Origin: a virus | IMG/VR virus record: IMGVR_UViG_3300044824_000053 | Location: 1-46,921 of that record | DNA: 46,921 nucleotides | Direction: 5' to 3' (one strand) | Part shown: in pieces, positions 8,477-15,320 of the stretch | Position numbering within the stretch: the first letter of the stretch is position 1 | Layout of the letters: the number at the start of each line of letters is the position of its first letter | Made by a program: the position numbers and the translations under genes | Notes under the pieces: model-generated | What the model was told of the DNA's origin: nothing | What the model saw: only the letters and a program-made list of their open reading frames with translations | Databases searched by the model: none

Positions 8477-9976
8477 TTATGTAACATCAGCATAGTAAAG
8501 TTTAGAATTCTTGCATGTCCGAGAAATTCGGCCAGTCACTGGGGTGTAGTTACAAAATTGAAATTTAAACGTACAATTATTGCTTGGGATAAAGGAAAAA
8601 CGGATCAAATTCCCACAGATGGCTGTCAGTTCACCCGTCCCAGGATTTATCTGTATAGTGGTTGTAGACGTTCCACCCTCACATCTGAATATGCTTCCTA
8701 CTCCAGTTGTTCCTGTGCCAGCTCCGTACATGGTTCCGGCTGAAACCGTGAAGTCGAATGCGTATCCTACCGATGAGTTGTTTTCTGCATAGATCAGGTG
8801 AAGAAGAACATCGTAACGATGATTTGCTATGACAGCGAATTGAAAATCTGTGTCATCTTGAGGAGTTCCATTATTAGTAACATCCTGATCGGCTGGTTTA
8901 GTAATACAGGTATAGCCATCAAGATATAAGCCAGTCCCAGGTCCAGACGTGCCCTGGATTCCTTGTGGACCTGGAATTATAGGTGGGTCTTCAGGTTGAT
9001 CTGGCTCAAGAAGAATTGTAGATCCATTAGAACCTTGCCCTCCATTCATACCAGGGATAATAATTGGATCTTCAGGAGTATCTGGTTCTATATAAAGCAC
9101 TGGACCTCTTTCTCCTTGAATCCCAGGTTGACCAGCTAAGCTTATATTCCAAACAGAGTATGACCCGGCTTCTCCTATCAAATCAACATTAACCGTCATG
9201 GAGGTACCTGAATATGCAGTGATGGCTCCCTCCATCCAAGCAATAATTGGATAGTACATCCAAGCATCGATCCATGTTAGCCTAATTCTGTTTCCAGGCA
9301 ACAAGGGCAAACCAGCCTGTGTGGTGAAAGTGACACTTCCAACTTGAACCACTAAAGTATCATTCGTCGAACCAAGATAGCCACTACCAGCCCCACTTAT
9401 ATTTCCTGCAGGACCTTGAGGCCCAGGAATCATTATAGGATCATCAGGTAGATCTGGTTCTAATAATATAACTTGTCCGGGAATTCCTTGTATTCCTACA
9501 CCTGTCAGACCTTGAGGACCTGGAATAATAGAATCCTCTGGAAGTTCTGACTCAAGGATGATAACAGGTCCTGGTAATCCCTGAGTTCCAACTCCAGGTA
9601 TACCTTGTGGACCTACAGGTCCTGGAACGGCAGAACTACCAACCGTTAGGATTATAGTTCCACTTGTAGAAACATTAAAAGTAACAGTTAGATCATTGAT
9701 AGAGTTATTAACTATAGACTGTGGAATTAGAACTTCATTTGAGTCATCTAAAATCTGAACAACAGGGAATACGCCAAAGTTGTGAGTTACCGTTACTGAA
9801 GTCTGATTAGTAAATGGTTGTGAGAAATATGCAGATATTCCACTTTCTCCTGCTAAACCTGGAGGACCAGGAATAATAAGAGGGTCCTCACCTGAACCTG
9901 AATCAGAATCAATAAAGATCGGAATATGAGTCCGTTCAGGAGAAGGAGGACAACTTATTATTATTCCAGTGGCCAT
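8477..9976 (-). CDS. Tail fiber with repeated collagen-like cassettes
   Basis: This 499-residue fiber is built from five acidic-proline cassettes (for example EPDLPDDPIMIPGPQG, EPDTPEDPIIIPG and EPDQPEDPPIIPGPQG), each entering Gly-X-Y triplets. They separate globular beta modules at about residues 45-125, 200-280 and 345-499. Collagen-like triplets in phage fibers form trimeric rods. The same cassette occurs in the neighbouring spike gene, so the two fibers share a building block. The C-terminal module (after GLYLDGYTCITKPADQDV) is a likely tip domain. The start lies 20 bp below a copy of the 25-bp palindrome. Confidence 0.8.
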   Translation of the reverse strand: MATGIIISCPPSPERTHIPIFIDSDSGSGEDPLIIPGPPGLAGESGISAYFSQPFTNQTSVTVTHNFGVFPVVQILDDSNEVLIPQSIVNNSINDLTVTFNVSTSGTIILTVGSSAVPGPVGPQGIPGVGTQGLPGPVIILESELPEDSIIPGPQGLTGVGIQGIPGQVILLEPDLPDDPIMIPGPQGPAGNISGAGSGYLGSTNDTLVVQVGSVTFTTQAGLPLLPGNRIRLTWIDAWMYYPIIAWMEGAITAYSGTSMTVNVDLIGEAGSYSVWNISLAGQPGIQGERGPVLYIEPDTPEDPIIIPGMNGGQGSNGSTILLEPDQPEDPPIIPGPQGIQGTSGPGTGLYLDGYTCITKPADQDVTNNGTPQDDTDFQFAVIANHRYDVLLHLIYAENNSSVGYAFDFTVSAGTMYGAGTGTTGVGSIFRCEGGTSTTTIQINPGTGELTAICGNLIRFSFIPSNNCTFKFQFCNYTPVTGRISRTCKNSKLYYADVT

Positions 9977-9996
9977 TTATAACTCTTAGTAATTTA

Positions 9997-10021
9997 AGAT
10001 CGTTTTGATCCAAAACTAACT
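9997..10021. repeat. 25-bp dispersed palindrome, copy 3
   Basis: Left arm AGATCGTTTTG, centre ATC, right arm CAAAACTAACT. It lies between two late genes: the stop codon of the upstream gene falls inside one arm, and the fiber start is 20 bp downstream. Confidence 0.85.
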
Positions 10022-10243
10022 TGTTGGAATGAGAAGAACGCAATCAACAGAGACCATAATCTGAGCACCAGTATAGCCTGCTATCAGCATGTTGAACTTC
10101 CCTTCAACCTTATACTTAGTTACAAGGTCATTTAACTTGAAAAATATAATCTCACCTATATCTGGACTACGTCCCTGAGCAGTGAAGTCAGCCTGTCCAG
10201 TAGGGTTAAAATTCTGAGGATTCAAGAAATAAGCTACCTGCAT
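10016..10243 (-). CDS. Hypothetical protein in the lysis/fiber region
   Basis: 75 residues, beta-rich (GEIIFFKLNDLVTKYKVEG). I do not recognise it. The ATG at 10241-10243 follows a GGGGA ribosome site 9 bp after the preceding gene. No membrane segment or catalytic motif is visible. Its place between lysis-type genes and fibers suggests a small virion component. Confidence 0.6.
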   Translation of the reverse strand: MQVAYFLNPQNFNPTGQADFTAQGRSPDIGEIIFFKLNDLVTKYKVEGKFNMLIAGYTGAQIMVSVDCVLLIPTS

Positions 10244-10252
10244 GAGTTTCCC

Positions 10253-10519
10253 CTATTCTACTGGAGCAGGATTTGAATGCTTAAAAACTCCAGCCGAATT
10301 CAGTACTGAGACAATACTATTAGTAATTGAGGTTGTTGCTGCTACCACAGTCTGAACTATAGTAGGATCTACACCAGCAACTACCGCCGTATTAGATGCC
10401 ACATCTACAACCGCAGCCAATTTAATCTCTCCAGTTTTAGCTCCAAATAAAGTCTCAACATCTAGGATTGTCCTAGGAAGATTAGAGACAATTGAAAGAA
10501 GTAAAGACATAAGATTCAT
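10253..10519 (-). CDS. Hypothetical alanine/valine-rich protein
   Basis: 88 residues with an amphipathic N-terminus (MNLMSLLLSIVSNLPRTIL) and a Val/Ala/Thr-rich body ending in VLNSAGVFKHSNPAPVE. It has a strong AGGAG ribosome site and lies between the putative holin and the fiber genes. The hydrophobic character would suit a membrane-active or virion protein, but there is no clear transmembrane helix and I do not recognise the family. Confidence 0.6.
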   Translation of the reverse strand: MNLMSLLLSIVSNLPRTILDVETLFGAKTGEIKLAAVVDVASNTAVVAGVDPTIVQTVVAATTSITNSIVSVLNSAGVFKHSNPAPVE

Positions 10520-10530
10520 ACTGTTCTCCT

Positions 10531-10716
10531 TTATACTTTTGGGGATTGATTTCCATTTCCAGTCATTTTACCACGAAGAGCCATGAATAGCGCAGCCGCA
10601 ACAGGTCCAAGCAAAACATCTTTTGTTTCTGGCCTGATCAAATAAAGGATAGAAGCTAAGATGAGCACGACGAACAGAAGCAATTCATCAAAATGAACTG
10701 CAATAAGATCTTTCAT
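10531..10716 (-). CDS. Putative holin
   Basis: 61 residues with two hydrophobic segments (LLLFVVLILASILYLI near residue 13 and VLLGPVAAALFMAL near 34), a short loop and a basic, hydrophilic tail. This is the size and topology of a small class II holin. It lies 8 bp downstream of the lysozyme-like gene with a GGGAA ribosome site, the usual holin-endolysin pairing. Holins time membrane permeabilisation and release or activate the cell-wall enzyme. The call is based on topology and neighbour. Confidence 0.65.
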   Translation of the reverse strand: MKDLIAVHFDELLLFVVLILASILYLIRPETKDVLLGPVAAALFMALRGKMTGNGNQSPKV

Positions 10717-10724
10717 AAATTCCC

Positions 10725-11192
10725 TTATGTACTGAGATACTCAGATGCAAATTTCAAAACTATCGCACTATAATTCTTATTAGCTGTAAAAGTGTCGATA
10801 TCGAGGCCGTGCCGCAGACAGTGGACGGTGTGGTCAGCTCCGCAATTATAAGCTGCAATCATACATCTTTCTATTTGCTCTTCAGTTGCCGTAACCTCAA
10901 ATTTCTCGCATTCAGCAACTACATCTTTTCTCTTAGAATTAAGAACAGCACATCCTGTATTTATATTTTTAGAAGGGTCTTTCCAATCATCTGGATTAAC
11001 AAAGAATGCCGGCCATGAGACATTATTAATCTGCATAAGGCCATGGTCAGTACCATCTACTCCAATTGCAGTAGCAATGCCACTAGACTCATGCATGATG
11101 ATACCACCTATTACTTCAGGCCTAATTTTCCACTTTAAGGCAGCTGATCCAATCAAGCTACCGTAAGTTTGTTTAATCTGCTGAATGTTCAT
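10725..11192 (-). CDS. Endolysin, lytic transglycosylase (SLT/lysozyme fold)
   Basis: This 155-residue murein-degrading enzyme has a catalytic glutamate in IIMHESSG (E35), the SLT motif HGLMQIN near 50 and AAYNCGADH near 112. Together these define the goose-lysozyme/SLT family. The absence of a clear signal peptide suggests holin-dependent release, in line with the putative holin just downstream. ATG follows AGGA and abuts the stop of the HTH gene (TAAATG). Internal cysteine pairs may form disulfides. It could instead be a virion-associated transglycosylase, but its position in a lysis cluster favours endolysin. Confidence 0.85.
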   Translation of the reverse strand: MNIQQIKQTYGSLIGSAALKWKIRPEVIGGIIMHESSGIATAIGVDGTDHGLMQINNVSWPAFFVNPDDWKDPSKNINTGCAVLNSKRKDVVAECEKFEVTATEEQIERCMIAAYNCGADHTVHCLRHGLDIDTFTANKNYSAIVLKFASEYLST

Positions 11193-11735
11193 TTATTCCT
11201 TTATAGGTTCAACATCTATAATCGTACCGTTGGCTTTCATAGCTGCAAAGCCTCTAGCTTTAATCTCAGCTAATTCCTCACCAGTTAGAACAACTCCAAC
11301 AGACTGAAGTTTAGTTGGAACTCTAAGACCTGATAGTTCAAGTGCAACTGTATCAGCTACCTTAGTTTTCTGCTCTATGGTCGCATTCTCATTTGCAAGT
11401 ATCTCAAAGTATGTCTTGAGGGCTTGGTCAGTTAGGAGTTTAATCTGGATTAATCGTTCTTTGGTTTGCCCATCTCGGATTTCCCTAAGCTCTTGAATCT
11501 TCTCTTGAGAAACCTGGGAGTTAACACAGTTAGAAACCGTCTGAGGCGTAACTCCAAGTATACTAGCAATGGTAGCATGTTTCACTCCTAACACATGTAG
11601 ATTAATGATCTCATGATGAAGTTGCCAGAGCTTCTTAATCTCATGTGAGCGAGGTTCTTCTACTTCATTAAACCTCTTGTCTTCCTCTCTTTGTACAGGT
11701 AGGAAGTATGGTAACTGATTTAATTCTGCTGCCAT
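11193..11735 (-). CDS. HTH DNA-binding protein, probable terminase small subunit
   Basis: 180 residues with a helix-turn-helix near residues 50-75 (HATIASILGVTPQTVSNCV), followed by a helical region (residues 80-145) that would suit oligomerisation, and a C-terminal EELAEIKARGFAAMKANG segment. This arrangement matches many phage small terminases that recognise the packaging site. It is the first gene of the leftward late unit, just below its promoter, so a transcription-regulator role is the main alternative. The ATG at 11733-11735 follows AGGAG. It is also a candidate binder of the 25-bp palindromes. Confidence 0.65.
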   Translation of the reverse strand: MAAELNQLPYFLPVQREEDKRFNEVEEPRSHEIKKLWQLHHEIINLHVLGVKHATIASILGVTPQTVSNCVNSQVSQEKIQELREIRDGQTKERLIQIKLLTDQALKTYFEILANENATIEQKTKVADTVALELSGLRVPTKLQSVGVVLTGEELAEIKARGFAAMKANGTIIDVEPIKE

Positions 11736-11758
11736 GACATAATTCTCCTATCATGTAT

Positions 11759-11788
11759 ATCATAATGGTTCTATATAAGAAATGTCAA
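11759..11788 (-). promoter_or_regulatory. Late leftward promoter
   Basis: On the minus strand TTGACA (11783-11788) and TATGAT (11759-11764) are separated by 18 bp, a good sigma-70-type promoter. It lies about 25 bp above the start of the first late gene. It is the only strong leftward promoter seen for the whole late unit. Confidence 0.7.
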
Positions 11789-11839
11789 GGTAATTTTTGA
11801 TGCATTTGTTCATCTATAAAATCCACTCATTTGGCCCAC

Positions 11840-11864
11840 AGATTGTATTGGTTCAAAACAATCT
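11840..11864. repeat. 25-bp dispersed palindrome, copy 4 (divergent control region)
   Basis: Left arm AGATTGTATTG, centre GTT, right arm CAAAACAATCT. It sits about 50 bp upstream of the late promoter and between the two divergent units, where an operator would be expected. Confidence 0.85.
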
Positions 11865-11890
11865 CATTTGCTTAACACTAAATGTTACAT

Positions 11891-11907
11891 TAAAACATAT
11901 TGTTTTA
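11891..11907. promoter_or_regulatory. 17-bp perfect palindrome, possible operator
   Basis: TAAAACA-TAT-TGTTTTA is a perfect inverted repeat in the divergent region. Its core resembles the inner part of the 25-bp element with the arms facing the other way. A further half-site (TTTTGGATCAAAG) follows at about 11911-11923. The rest of this gap up to 12002 contains no gene that I can support. Confidence 0.45.
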
Positions 11908-12002
11908 GATTTTGGATCAAAGTGTGAGAGAGCTAACCCGCGCGCATCTATAATGAATTACCCCCATCGGCCTTGACCATGTGACCAAATGTTATTATTC
12001 AC

Positions 12003-12030
12003 TTGACATTCGTTCGATGTGTGATACAAT
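12003..12030 (+). promoter_or_regulatory. Early rightward promoter P1
   Basis: TTGACA (12003-12008), a 16-bp spacer and TACAAT (12025-12030), upstream of the first rightward gene. It shares the TACAAT form with the promoters at 12241 and 13990. Confidence 0.75.
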
Positions 12031-12076
12031 GGGCGAATGTGAGGCAATAACGCCAACACAATTACATGGAGCGTAT

Positions 12077-12232
12077 ATGCACAGGACAATGGTTATACGA
12101 AATGGTGAGAATGGTATGTATGATGTTGAGATTCATGGTGAGGATAAGAATGGTGAGGATGAATGTATCCTTGTCATTCATGTTGAATCATGGCTTATGG
12201 AGATTCCAGGATTCATCATTAACAAAAAGTAG
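12077..12232 (+). CDS. Hypothetical small protein, first early gene
   Basis: 51 residues, acidic (IRNGENGMYDVEIHGEDKNGED), of unknown function. The start at 12077 is chosen because GGAG lies 5 bp upstream. A longer frame would begin upstream of or inside promoter P1 and cannot be transcribed from it. As the first early gene under a strong promoter it could act in host takeover, but nothing in the sequence shows how. Confidence 0.6.
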   Translation: MHRTMVIRNGENGMYDVEIHGEDKNGEDECILVIHVESWLMEIPGFIINKK

Positions 12233-12240
12233 AATAACAC

Positions 12241-12269
12241 TTGACATCACATCAAGGTTGTGTTACAAT
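12241..12269 (+). promoter_or_regulatory. Early rightward promoter P2
   Basis: Consensus TTGACA (12241-12246), an ideal 17-bp spacer and TACAAT (12264-12269), leading to the gene at 12322. Confidence 0.8.
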
Positions 12270-12321
12270 GTTTTCGTGAATTGAGTTAAACCAATAACAG
12301 GAAATGAAAAAGGAGTTTACC

Positions 12322-12678
12322 ATGATAGATCTAACAACGAAGTTGGATGGCGTAAAACGTACCAAAGCTTGTAAGGTCCGACAGGATAGGGATGAAACTG
12401 TGTCAAAGACAGTTCATGTTACAGTTGACTTTGCCGGCGGGACAGTAGATGATCTAATCGAGAAAGCAATGAGTTCAATCATCATCGCCTATCAATCCAG
12501 TGCAAGGAAAAAGTTTAATGATCTGGTTAATAACCAGAATGTCACAATCCAGTTCAAGGCGCCGAGTAGGATTCAAATAGATCCTGAACAAGCATTTGGT
12601 GCTCGTCTGGATGCAATGACTCCTGAGGCTCGCCAAGCTAAGATTGCCGAGTTGAAAGAAAAGTATGGTTTAGCATAG
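12322..12678 (+). CDS. Hypothetical DPEQAF-motif protein, paralogue 1
   Basis: 118 residues of unknown function. The C-terminus (IDPEQAFGARLDAM...ELKEKYG) is shared with the product at 15505-15897 (VDPEQAFFAKF...), so the two are distant paralogues. The middle has beta-strand character (VTVDFAGG). The start at 12322 is chosen over 12304 because AGGAG lies 6 bp before it. It has its own strong promoter (P2) and an intrinsic terminator, which suggests a single, highly expressed early transcript. Confidence 0.75.
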   Translation: MIDLTTKLDGVKRTKACKVRQDRDETVSKTVHVTVDFAGGTVDDLIEKAMSSIIIAYQSSARKKFNDLVNNQNVTIQFKAPSRIQIDPEQAFGARLDAMTPEARQAKIAELKEKYGLA

Positions 12679-12701
12679 ATCGTTTTGATCCAATACAATC
12701 T
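12677..12701. repeat. 25-bp dispersed palindrome, copy 5
   Basis: Left arm AGATCGTTTTG, centre ATC, right arm CAATACAATCT. It overlaps the stop codon of the preceding gene and lies just before an intrinsic terminator. Confidence 0.85.
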
Positions 12702-12711
12702 GATTTAACAT

Positions 12712-12745
12712 AGGAGGGTGATAGTATATGCCCTCCTTTTTTTTT
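12712..12745 (+). terminator. Rho-independent terminator
   Basis: Stem AGGAGGG/CCCTCCT (12712-12718 with 12731-12737) with a 12-nt loop, followed by a run of T to 12745. It ends the P2 transcript. Confidence 0.88.
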
Positions 12746-13033
12746 GTTATACTGGAATAAATATGTTAAATTTCACATTGACAACTGAGATGTAGGTGTG
12801 TTAATATGATAATAACATAAATACAATTGTATTATGTTAGACTTTTAGTGTCGTTAGTGCTGCAGTGCTGCTCCATATAATAATATATATATTATATAAT
12901 ATATACTGGTAGGAGGTAATGGAATTGTGGAGTAACAGTACATATTATGTAATACATGGAAACGCATCAGGGGAGTAGCACTAACACAATAAAATAATAT
13001 TGTAGTACAACTACAACAAAAAGGAGTTGGCAA
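12746..13033. other. Non-coding region with AT-rich palindrome and long inverted repeat; possible origin or leader
   Basis: No convincing gene is present. The region holds a tandem AGTGCTGC repeat (12856-12871), an AT-only palindromic tract (about 12875-12905), and GTTAGTGCT at 12853-12861 matched by AGCACTAAC at 12977-12985, which could close a stem around the whole middle. A 19-codon frame (12919-12978) after AGGAGG is possible as a leader peptide but has poor spacing. An AT-rich palindromic stretch in the early region would suit a replication origin or a structured leader for the gene at 13034. This is inference. Confidence 0.4.
12778..12807 (+). promoter_or_regulatory. Probable early promoter P3
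   Basis: TTGACA (12778-12783), then TAATAT (12802-12807) after 18 bp, or TATGAT three bases further on. It would drive the gene at 13034 with a leader of about 220 nt. Confidence 0.5.
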
Positions 13034-13768
13034 ATGATAGAAGATAGCACAGATGGAAGAAGTTACTTGAAACCACTAACATATAAAGGTGATGTGTTAA
13101 CACAGACATGGGTGGATAGTAGAGTACTAGCCACTTTAGTTAGGTGGATGGAGAAGAACGGAGTTTATCCTATGACAATGAGTGATGTGGCCAGGAAGCC
13201 ATTGGAGTTATTGATGGAGTTCTTAGTGGATAAAGGAGAAGTGGAATTAGTAGATGATACTGCAGAAGCTAGAACTCTATTAATGATGAGATTTAAGGTG
13301 AATTTGAATAGAGGAGGAAGAGGAGAGAAGAATGTACTACATAATCAGATATTAACAGGTGAAAGACAAGAGTTAGGTGATAGATTGCAGAGACAGAGAG
13401 TTGTAGCTACAGCCACAGTGCCAGCAGGGAGAAGCTCACTATCACAAATAACTGAGGAAGCAATTAGAGTTTATAAAGAACTTGAAAGACAGGAACATGG
13501 AGGAATTAGACAAGACTCTCATATTCAGTTGAGTGAGGAAGATATAGCAAAGATTACAGATCCTACTATTAGTAAAGAGGAATACGAAGAGAGGTATTCA
13601 GCTATGTCACCTGAAGATAAGAAGAAAGTAGATGAGATGAATGCTAGATATTTAGCTAAGAAGAGACAGGCACTTGTAGTAGAAGGAGAAGTAGCTAATC
13701 AAAAATCATATGATGAGAAACTTGGAGCATTTATGAGTTCAATAAAGAAAGAGGAAAGCCATGAGTAA
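13034..13768 (+). CDS. Hypothetical early protein
   Basis: 244 residues, no family recognised. The N-terminal third (TWVDSRVLATLVRWMEKNGV...LELLMEFLVDKGEVELVDD) looks like a compact helical domain, possibly ribbon-helix-helix or winged. The rest is charged and probably coiled (ERQEHGG...AMSPEDKKKVDEMNARYLAKK). The SPEDKKK-type segment recalls the SPEEK/SPEQ tails of other small early proteins here. ATG follows AAGGAG. It overlaps the next gene by 8 bp. A role as an early DNA-binding or host-takeover protein is speculative. Confidence 0.7.
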   Translation: MIEDSTDGRSYLKPLTYKGDVLTQTWVDSRVLATLVRWMEKNGVYPMTMSDVARKPLELLMEFLVDKGEVELVDDTAEARTLLMMRFKVNLNRGGRGEKNVLHNQILTGERQELGDRLQRQRVVATATVPAGRSSLSQITEEAIRVYKELERQEHGGIRQDSHIQLSEEDIAKITDPTISKEEYEERYSAMSPEDKKKVDEMNARYLAKKRQALVVEGEVANQKSYDEKLGAFMSSIKKEESHE

Positions 13769-13937
13769 GAATAAAAGAGGAAACGAAACCTTTGGAAGTA
13801 TTCCAGGGATTACAGGAAAGAGTTTGGAGGAAATAGAGGAGATAATAAAGGAGAGAGATAAGAAGATTATAGAAAATCTCAATCAACCTGTAGATTTAGA
13901 GTGGTTAAAGAAGACTGGAAGGATTGTTGATGAATAG
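13761..13937 (+). CDS. Hypothetical small charged protein
   Basis: 58 residues (MSKNKRGNETFGSIPGITG...), starting inside the end of the previous gene after GAGGAAA, so translation is coupled. It is helical and charged in the middle (SLEEIEEIIKERDKKI). No function can be given. Its stop codon lies at the edge of a 25-bp palindrome. Confidence 0.65.
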   Translation: MSKNKRGNETFGSIPGITGKSLEEIEEIIKERDKKIIENLNQPVDLEWLKKTGRIVDE

Positions 13938-13960
13938 TTCATTTTGGATCAAAACGATCT
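13936..13960. repeat. 25-bp dispersed palindrome, copy 6
   Basis: Left arm AGTTCATTTTG, centre GAT, right arm CAAAACGATCT. It starts in the stop codon of the preceding gene and ends 29 bp above the -35 box of promoter P4. Confidence 0.85.
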
Positions 13961-13989
13961 GGAATTTTATAGATGAAATGAAATAGTGC

Positions 13990-14018
13990 TTGACAAATTG
14001 GGTTAGTTGTGGTACAAT
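13990..14018 (+). promoter_or_regulatory. Early promoter P4
   Basis: TTGACA (13990-13995), 17 bp, TACAAT (14013-14018). The ATG at 14025 lies about where transcription should begin, so the first message may be leaderless. Confidence 0.8.
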
Positions 14019-14024
14019 ATAATT

Positions 14025-14243
14025 ATGATTGAAAATAAAGTTTATCCAACGATTCTTTATAACAAAAAGAAGTTAACAATGTTCAAAGGTAAACATTGTG
14101 AGTGTATTATGTGCAAGCGTGGCAAATGTAGTGGAGATCCAACGCACTTATTTTATGCTCAAGGGATGGAACATTTCCTTTGTTGGAAGTGTGCTGAGGT
14201 ATATAGTGAGTTTGGGATTAAAGTGTGGGAAATGATCTTTTAA
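14025..14243 (+). CDS. Putative zinc-binding small protein
   Basis: 72 residues with cysteine pairs CECIMCKRGKC and CWKCAEVY, suggesting a treble-clef or zinc-ribbon fold. The ATG at 14025 is only 7 bp below the -10 box of P4, so it would be read as a leaderless message. An internal ATG at 14079, with a weak AAGAAG site, would give a 54-residue protein that keeps all the cysteines. Function unknown; it is one of several small zinc-ribbon-like proteins in the early unit. Confidence 0.65.
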   Translation: MIENKVYPTILYNKKKLTMFKGKHCECIMCKRGKCSGDPTHLFYAQGMEHFLCWKCAEVYSEFGIKVWEMIF

Positions 14244-14254
14244 TGGAGGAAGTT

Positions 14255-14596
14255 ATGGAAGAAACTCTTCAGGAACAGATAGATAAACTCAAACAAGATA
14301 GAAATCTAGCTTGGCAGGTACTGTCAAAAATATCTTCATCATTGAAAGGATTACAAGATCTACTCAATGAAGTTAAGCTCCAGCATGGAATGGCAAAGAT
14401 TATTTACGAACAGTTGGATCATAAACTGGCACTTATAGATGGACGAATGAAGAAGATTGAACATCCTGATGTAGTAGAGAAGAAGAGGAAGATGGTTTCT
14501 GAAATAGAAAAGGAAGAGTCTTCTAATCAACTTATGGATAGACTCAGTCCTGAACAAGTACAGAGATTGATAGCAAAATTTGGAGGTGAGAAATGA
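14255..14596 (+). CDS. Hypothetical coiled-coil protein
   Basis: 113 residues, largely helical (EETLQEQIDKLKQDRNLAW ... EKKRKMVSEIEKEE), ending in LSPEQVQRLIAKFGGEK. The last segment resembles the end of the protein at 24085 (ISPELAAKLLAKLGG), hinting at a shared short C-terminal interaction motif. The start at 14255 has GGAGGA 4-5 bp upstream. Function unknown. Confidence 0.7.
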   Translation: MEETLQEQIDKLKQDRNLAWQVLSKISSSLKGLQDLLNEVKLQHGMAKIIYEQLDHKLALIDGRMKKIEHPDVVEKKRKMVSEIEKEESSNQLMDRLSPEQVQRLIAKFGGEK

Positions 14597-14805
14597 CGAG
14601 CGAAAAACCAAAGAATGTATGGAAGTTGATAGATGAAATTGGAATCAGCATTACTAATGCTATGACTTCCATGCCTAAACTTCATCTAGCATCAATAGAA
14701 AGTATCCATGAGAAGAGAAATATACAGATGACTCTTCTTAGCACAAAGAAGTTAATAAATGAGTTGAAGAGGACTTTAATCGAAGCCAACATGAAGAGGA
14801 GATAG
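14593..14805 (+). CDS. Hypothetical helical protein
   Basis: 70 residues, helical and basic at the C-terminus (KKLINELKRTLIEANMKRR), no recognised domain. ATGA overlap with the preceding gene and GGTGAG upstream support coupled translation. It may work with the coiled-coil protein before it. Confidence 0.65.
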   Translation: MTSEKPKNVWKLIDEIGISITNAMTSMPKLHLASIESIHEKRNIQMTLLSTKKLINELKRTLIEANMKRR

Positions 14806-14808
14806 GCA

Positions 14809-15006
14809 ATGCCAACTAAAAAAAGTAAAGAGATTGATGACCTATTAACATCATTATCTGGTATCAGTAGACAAGATGCTGCCAAGCAGGAAATTTGTAC
14901 TTGGTGCAAACAATCTATTGGCACATTCAAAGATAAGTTATCAATAAGGGAATATCAAATCTCTGGTCTATGTCAAAAGTGCCAAGATAATACTTTTGTG
15001 GAATGA
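14809..15006 (+). CDS. Putative zinc-ribbon protein
   Basis: 65 residues with CTWCK and CQKCQD pairs about 34 residues apart, a likely zinc site. The N-terminal half is helical (KSKEIDDLLTSLSGISRQDAA). It follows the previous gene by 3 bp with a GGAG site. Function unknown; binding of nucleic acid or a host protein is plausible for such small phage zinc proteins. Confidence 0.65.
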   Translation: MPTKKSKEIDDLLTSLSGISRQDAAKQEICTWCKQSIGTFKDKLSIREYQISGLCQKCQDNTFVE

Positions 15007-15049
15007 ATAGGTAAAATTATAAACTTTATCAAATTCCACAAAATATGTA

Positions 15050-15095
15050 TTGACAACTATTAAATCTTATGCCATAATGAAAAATGTCATTATGG
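15050..15095 (+). promoter_or_regulatory. Early promoter P5 with overlapping palindrome
   Basis: TTGACA (15050-15055), 17 bp, CATAAT (15073-15078). A perfect inverted repeat CCATAATGA/TCATTATGG (15072-15080 and 15087-15095) covers the -10 box and the expected start of transcription. It could act as an operator or as a 5' hairpin in the message. Confidence 0.7.
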
Positions 15096-15125
15096 AATTT
15101 AAACTTCAATAAAAAGGAGAACTAC

Positions 15126-15299
15126 ATGAAAGTTAAGGAATTAATAGATGCCCTAACTAAATGTCCACCTGATGCTGACATTGCAGTATGTCATGGAGAC
15201 GGAGATGTAACAGAATTAAGTGAATATGTTACAAATCCACTTCTTGATGGAGAGGATGGTGATCCTGTTTTATTAAGTTTAACAGATTGTATTGAATAA
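15126..15299 (+). CDS. Conserved small phage protein (MKVKELIDAL family)
   Basis: 57 residues. The N-terminus, MKVKELIDALTKCPPDADIAV, belongs to a very common small phage protein type that starts with K-EL---L and then P-DA-V; its function is not established. A relative is encoded at 23905 (TLTVRELMDLLSLYDRDLPVY). The start at 15126 has AAAGGAG upstream; the longer frame would begin within the palindrome at P5. Confidence 0.72.
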   Translation: MKVKELIDALTKCPPDADIAVCHGDGDVTELSEYVTNPLLDGEDGDPVLLSLTDCIE

Positions 15300-15320
15300 C
15301 TAATTAACTTAAGGAGGAAT

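Noticed and set aside
12919-12978. 19-codon frame after AGGAGG
   Set aside because: The gap to the start is only 2 bp and nothing else supports it; left as a remark in the non-coding region.
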